Assembly (NCBI GenBank): GCA_025450255.1
Contig: JANWHV010000005.1
Coordinates: forward strand, 1-7,141
Direction of reading: 5' to 3'
Length of the DNA: 7,141 nt
Source: Chloroflexota bacterium
Lineage (GTDB): Bacteria > Chloroflexota > UBA5177 > JANWHV01
The position numbers and the translations under genes are program-made. Below, piece by piece: positions 6,112 through 7,141 of this stretch; positions within the stretch are counted from its first letter, which is position 1; every line of letters starts with the position of its first letter. The notes beneath the pieces are model-generated. The model did no database searches, was not told the origin of the DNA, and saw nothing but the letters and a program-made list of their open reading frames with translations.

Positions 6112-6606
6112 TTAGAGCGAGAGAGTCTTGCGCCACCGGATGGCGTAGGGCGTGCTCGGCAGGGCAATCCGGCCGATCAGGTCCCCCTGCTTCGTGCGTT
6201 GCACGTAGAGCGTGCCGAAGGATCCGCTGCCAAAGACGCTGTACAGCCCGATGGCCATGACATCGTGCGCGGTCAGGTGGAAGTTATAGAGGAAGGCCGT
6301 CCAGGTCGATTGTTGGCCGTGCGCATCGTAGCTGTTGAACTGGGCCACACCCTGGAGATAGCCCAGCGAGTTGATCTCGATCGCCATTTGGCCGTGGGCG
6401 AGACGCGCCTTCTCGGCGACGGTTTGCATCATATATTGGCCGGGGTAGCGCATGGCGATCGTGCGGTCGACTCGATACTTCGCCGGCGTCGCCACCGTCG
6501 TGGGGCCCGTGGTGGCAAGCACTGTAGCGGGGCTGTGCCAAATCAGAACGCTACCCAACCCCATCGCTATCATGGCGAGACAAAGCACTGCCCGGATTGA
6601 GCGCAT
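6112..6606 (-). CDS. Small exported protein of unknown function, upstream of the quinoprotein gene
   Basis: A 164-residue protein when started at ATG 6606, which has GAAGGGA 8 nt upstream and a classic signal peptide directly after it (MRSIR, then a hydrophobic core to about residue 23, cleavage near TVLA-TTG at 31). An in-frame ATG at 6630 gives 172 residues but has a poorer ribosome site (GAGAG, 4 nt away). The Cys in AVLCL is not in a lipobox. The mature part has no Cys, no heme motif and no obvious metal motif. It has alternating polar and aromatic stretches (QMAIEINSLGYLQGVAQF, TWTAFLYNFHLTAHDV, GTLYVQRTKQGDLIGRI) that suggest an antiparallel beta fold. I recognise no family. It shares the strand and probably the promoter of the quinoprotein, so a periplasmic or cell-surface partner is possible, by inference from position only. 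Confidence 0.72.
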   Translation of the reverse strand: MRSIRAVLCLAMIAMGLGSVLIWHSPATVLATTGPTTVATPAKYRVDRTIAMRYPGQYMMQTVAEKARLAHGQMAIEINSLGYLQGVAQFNSYDAHGQQSTWTAFLYNFHLTAHDVMAIGLYSVFGSGSFGTLYVQRTKQGDLIGRIALPSTPYAIRWRKTLSL

Positions 6607-6669
6607 CGCAAGAATCCCTTCGCCGGCCATACTTCTCTCTACACGCCGCGGAGATGTATCCTTCGATCA

Positions 6670-6675
6670 ACACTA
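6670..6675 (-). promoter_or_regulatory. Weak candidate -10 box of the exported-protein/quinoprotein unit
   Basis: On the minus strand this reads TAGTGT, matching only three of six consensus positions. It is 32 bp, centre to centre, from the palindrome at 6697-6712, the same spacing as at the other candidate promoters here. A start near 6663 would leave a leader of about 57 nt before the ATG at 6606. Confidence 0.25.
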
Positions 6676-6696
6676 CGCCCACGCTCGTCCCGCCAC

Positions 6697-6712
6697 CGTG
6701 ACTTTTGTCACA
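6697..6712. promoter_or_regulatory. CRP/FNR-type operator palindrome, proximal to the exported-protein/quinoprotein unit
   Basis: CGTGACTTTTGTCACA has perfect 5-bp arms GTGAC and GTCAC around TTTT and fits TGTGA-N6-TCACA with one mismatch. It shares its skeleton with the site at 2532-2559. It is the nearer of two sites to the minus-strand gene start. Confidence 0.65.
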
Positions 6713-6740
6713 TGATGCTGACGCGGCGTCGTTGTGGATC

Positions 6741-6762
6741 CTGGGCCGCCTTCTGGGCCGCC
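6741..6762. repeat. Direct repeat of CTGGGCCGCC, 12-bp period
   Basis: Two exact copies of the decamer at 6741-6750 and 6753-6762, separated by TT, lie between the two CRP-like palindromes. The period is a little more than one helical turn, so a second DNA-binding protein could read it. It could equally be a local slippage duplication. Confidence 0.5.
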
Positions 6763-6779
6763 CGTGACTAAAGTCACGG
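6762..6779. promoter_or_regulatory. CRP/FNR-type operator palindrome, proximal to araA
   Basis: CCGTGACTAAAGTCACGG is symmetric over its outer 7 bp on each side (CCGTGAC/GTCACGG, TAAA centre). Its centre is 66 bp from that of the neighbouring site at 6697-6712. It belongs to the same GTGAC-N4-GTCAC family as the two others in this window and faces the araA promoter region. Confidence 0.65.
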
Positions 6780-6799
6780 AAGGCAACCTTGTGGCGTCG

Positions 6800-6805
6800 T
6801 ATGCT
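6800..6805 (+). promoter_or_regulatory. Candidate -10 box of araA
   Basis: TATGCT matches the -10 consensus at four of six positions and lies 32 bp, centre to centre, from the palindrome at 6762-6779. A start near 6812 would give araA an untranslated leader of about 147 nt. I see no recognisable riboswitch or long hairpin in that leader. The remaining sequence between 6631 and 6958 outside the listed sites shows nothing else I can support. Confidence 0.33.
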
Positions 6806-6958
6806 GGCGGTGGCCGCGAGCGCTGGGCATGTGAGCAGCGCGGTGGTCCTCGTGATTGGAGACAAGCGGCCCCTGAGCAGCAGGTTGTTCGGGGGGAACT
6901 CCAGTTCGAGTAAGGGAGAACGCCCGGCGGATCGGGCCGACCGCGAAAGGAACGGAGA

Positions 6959-7141
6959 ATGGTGGATCTCAAAGAATATGAGGTCTGGTTTGTAACCGGA
7001 AGTCAGCACTTGTATGGCGATGAAGCCCTTCAGAGGGTAGCGGATCACGCGATCGCCATCGCTCAGGGCATGACCCAATCCAAGAGAGTTCCCGTACAGA
7101 TCGTACTCAAGCCGGTTGTGACGACACCCACGGCGATCCAC
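6959..7141 (+). CDS. araA: L-arabinose isomerase, N-terminal 61 residues (partial, 3' end outside window)
   Basis: The frame opens at ATG 6959 with AAAGGA 7 nt upstream and stays open to the window edge. The product begins MVDLKEYEVWFVTGSQHLYG, and the VWFVTGSQHLYG stretch is the hallmark N-terminus of AraA, followed by the expected helix (DEALQRVADHAIAIAQGM) and the strand VPVQIVLKPVVTT. The family is about 500 residues long and cytoplasmic. It converts L-arabinose to L-ribulose using Mn2+, the first step towards the pentose phosphate pathway. The metal and catalytic residues lie beyond the window. The gene is divergent from the exported-protein/quinoprotein unit and has its own CRP-like site upstream, consistent with control by carbon source. 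Whether araB or araD follow cannot be seen. Confidence 0.93.
   Translation, partial: MVDLKEYEVWFVTGSQHLYGDEALQRVADHAIAIAQGMTQSKRVPVQIVLKPVVTTPTAIH

Noticed and set aside
4473..6260. A 595-codon open frame on the plus strand, antisense to the quinoprotein gene and beyond.
   Set aside because: It lies opposite a strongly supported gene with signal peptide, propeller and copper motifs. The antisense product is rich in Arg and Gly with no recognisable domain, as expected from the complement of GC-rich codons.
6789..6995. A plus-strand open frame of 68 codons overlapping the araA start.
   Set aside because: Its start overlaps the candidate araA promoter, it runs into araA in another frame, and it has no recognisable motif.
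6551..7141. A minus-strand open frame of 196 codons running through the araA start.
   Set aside because: It crosses both CRP-like palindromes and the unmistakable araA coding start on the other strand; its product is Arg- and Ser-rich with no motif.

Overview
This is a GC-rich bacterial segment with compact genes, Shine-Dalgarno-type starts and Ala/Gly/Leu-rich proteins. The gene content points to an aerobic or denitrifying chemoorganotroph with a copper-rich respiratory chain. I cannot fix the phylum from the sequence. A Chloroflexota-like or other high-GC non-enteric bacterium would fit, but that is a guess.

Layout from left to right. (1) A minus-strand operon reads leftwards from 2473: a CuA-bearing subunit II (1928-2473), a heme-copper oxidase superfamily subunit I (358-1926, starting 1 nt after the previous stop), and the first 115 codons of a two-helix membrane protein of unknown function that runs off the left edge (1-345). 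(2) A divergent regulatory region (2474-2639) centres on a near-perfect palindrome with a TGTGA-N6-TCACA core. (3) A solitary plus-strand gene (2640-3560) encodes an HdrB-like CCG-domain protein with incomplete iron-sulfur ligand motifs. (4) The convergent gap 3561-3770 holds a strong GC hairpin. (5) A minus-strand pair follows: a small exported protein of unknown function (6112-6606), then, after 208 nt, a 710-residue PQQ-dependent alcohol dehydrogenase-type quinoprotein (3771-5903) that ends in a fused amicyanin/plastocyanin-like blue-copper domain. (6) A 350-nt divergent region (6607-6958) carries two more palindromes of the GTGAC-N4-GTCAC type. (7) The start of araA (L-arabinose isomerase) leaves the right edge.

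How it may work together (inference): the exported quinoprotein oxidises an alcohol or sugar outside the membrane and hands electrons to its own type 1 copper domain. From there they could reach the CuA subunit and the heme-copper enzyme. The three related palindromes each lie 32-33 bp from plausible -10 boxes, the class II (about -41.5) geometry of CRP/FNR-family activators. One regulator could therefore control the oxidase operon, the HdrB-like gene, the quinoprotein unit and araA.

The most notable points are the quinoprotein-cupredoxin fusion with a lanthanide-type Asp signature, the lack of the cross-linked active-site Tyr in the heme-copper subunit I (Asn in its place, suggesting NO reductase-like chemistry), and the shared regulatory palindrome. 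No RNA genes, insertion sequences or CRISPR arrays were seen.
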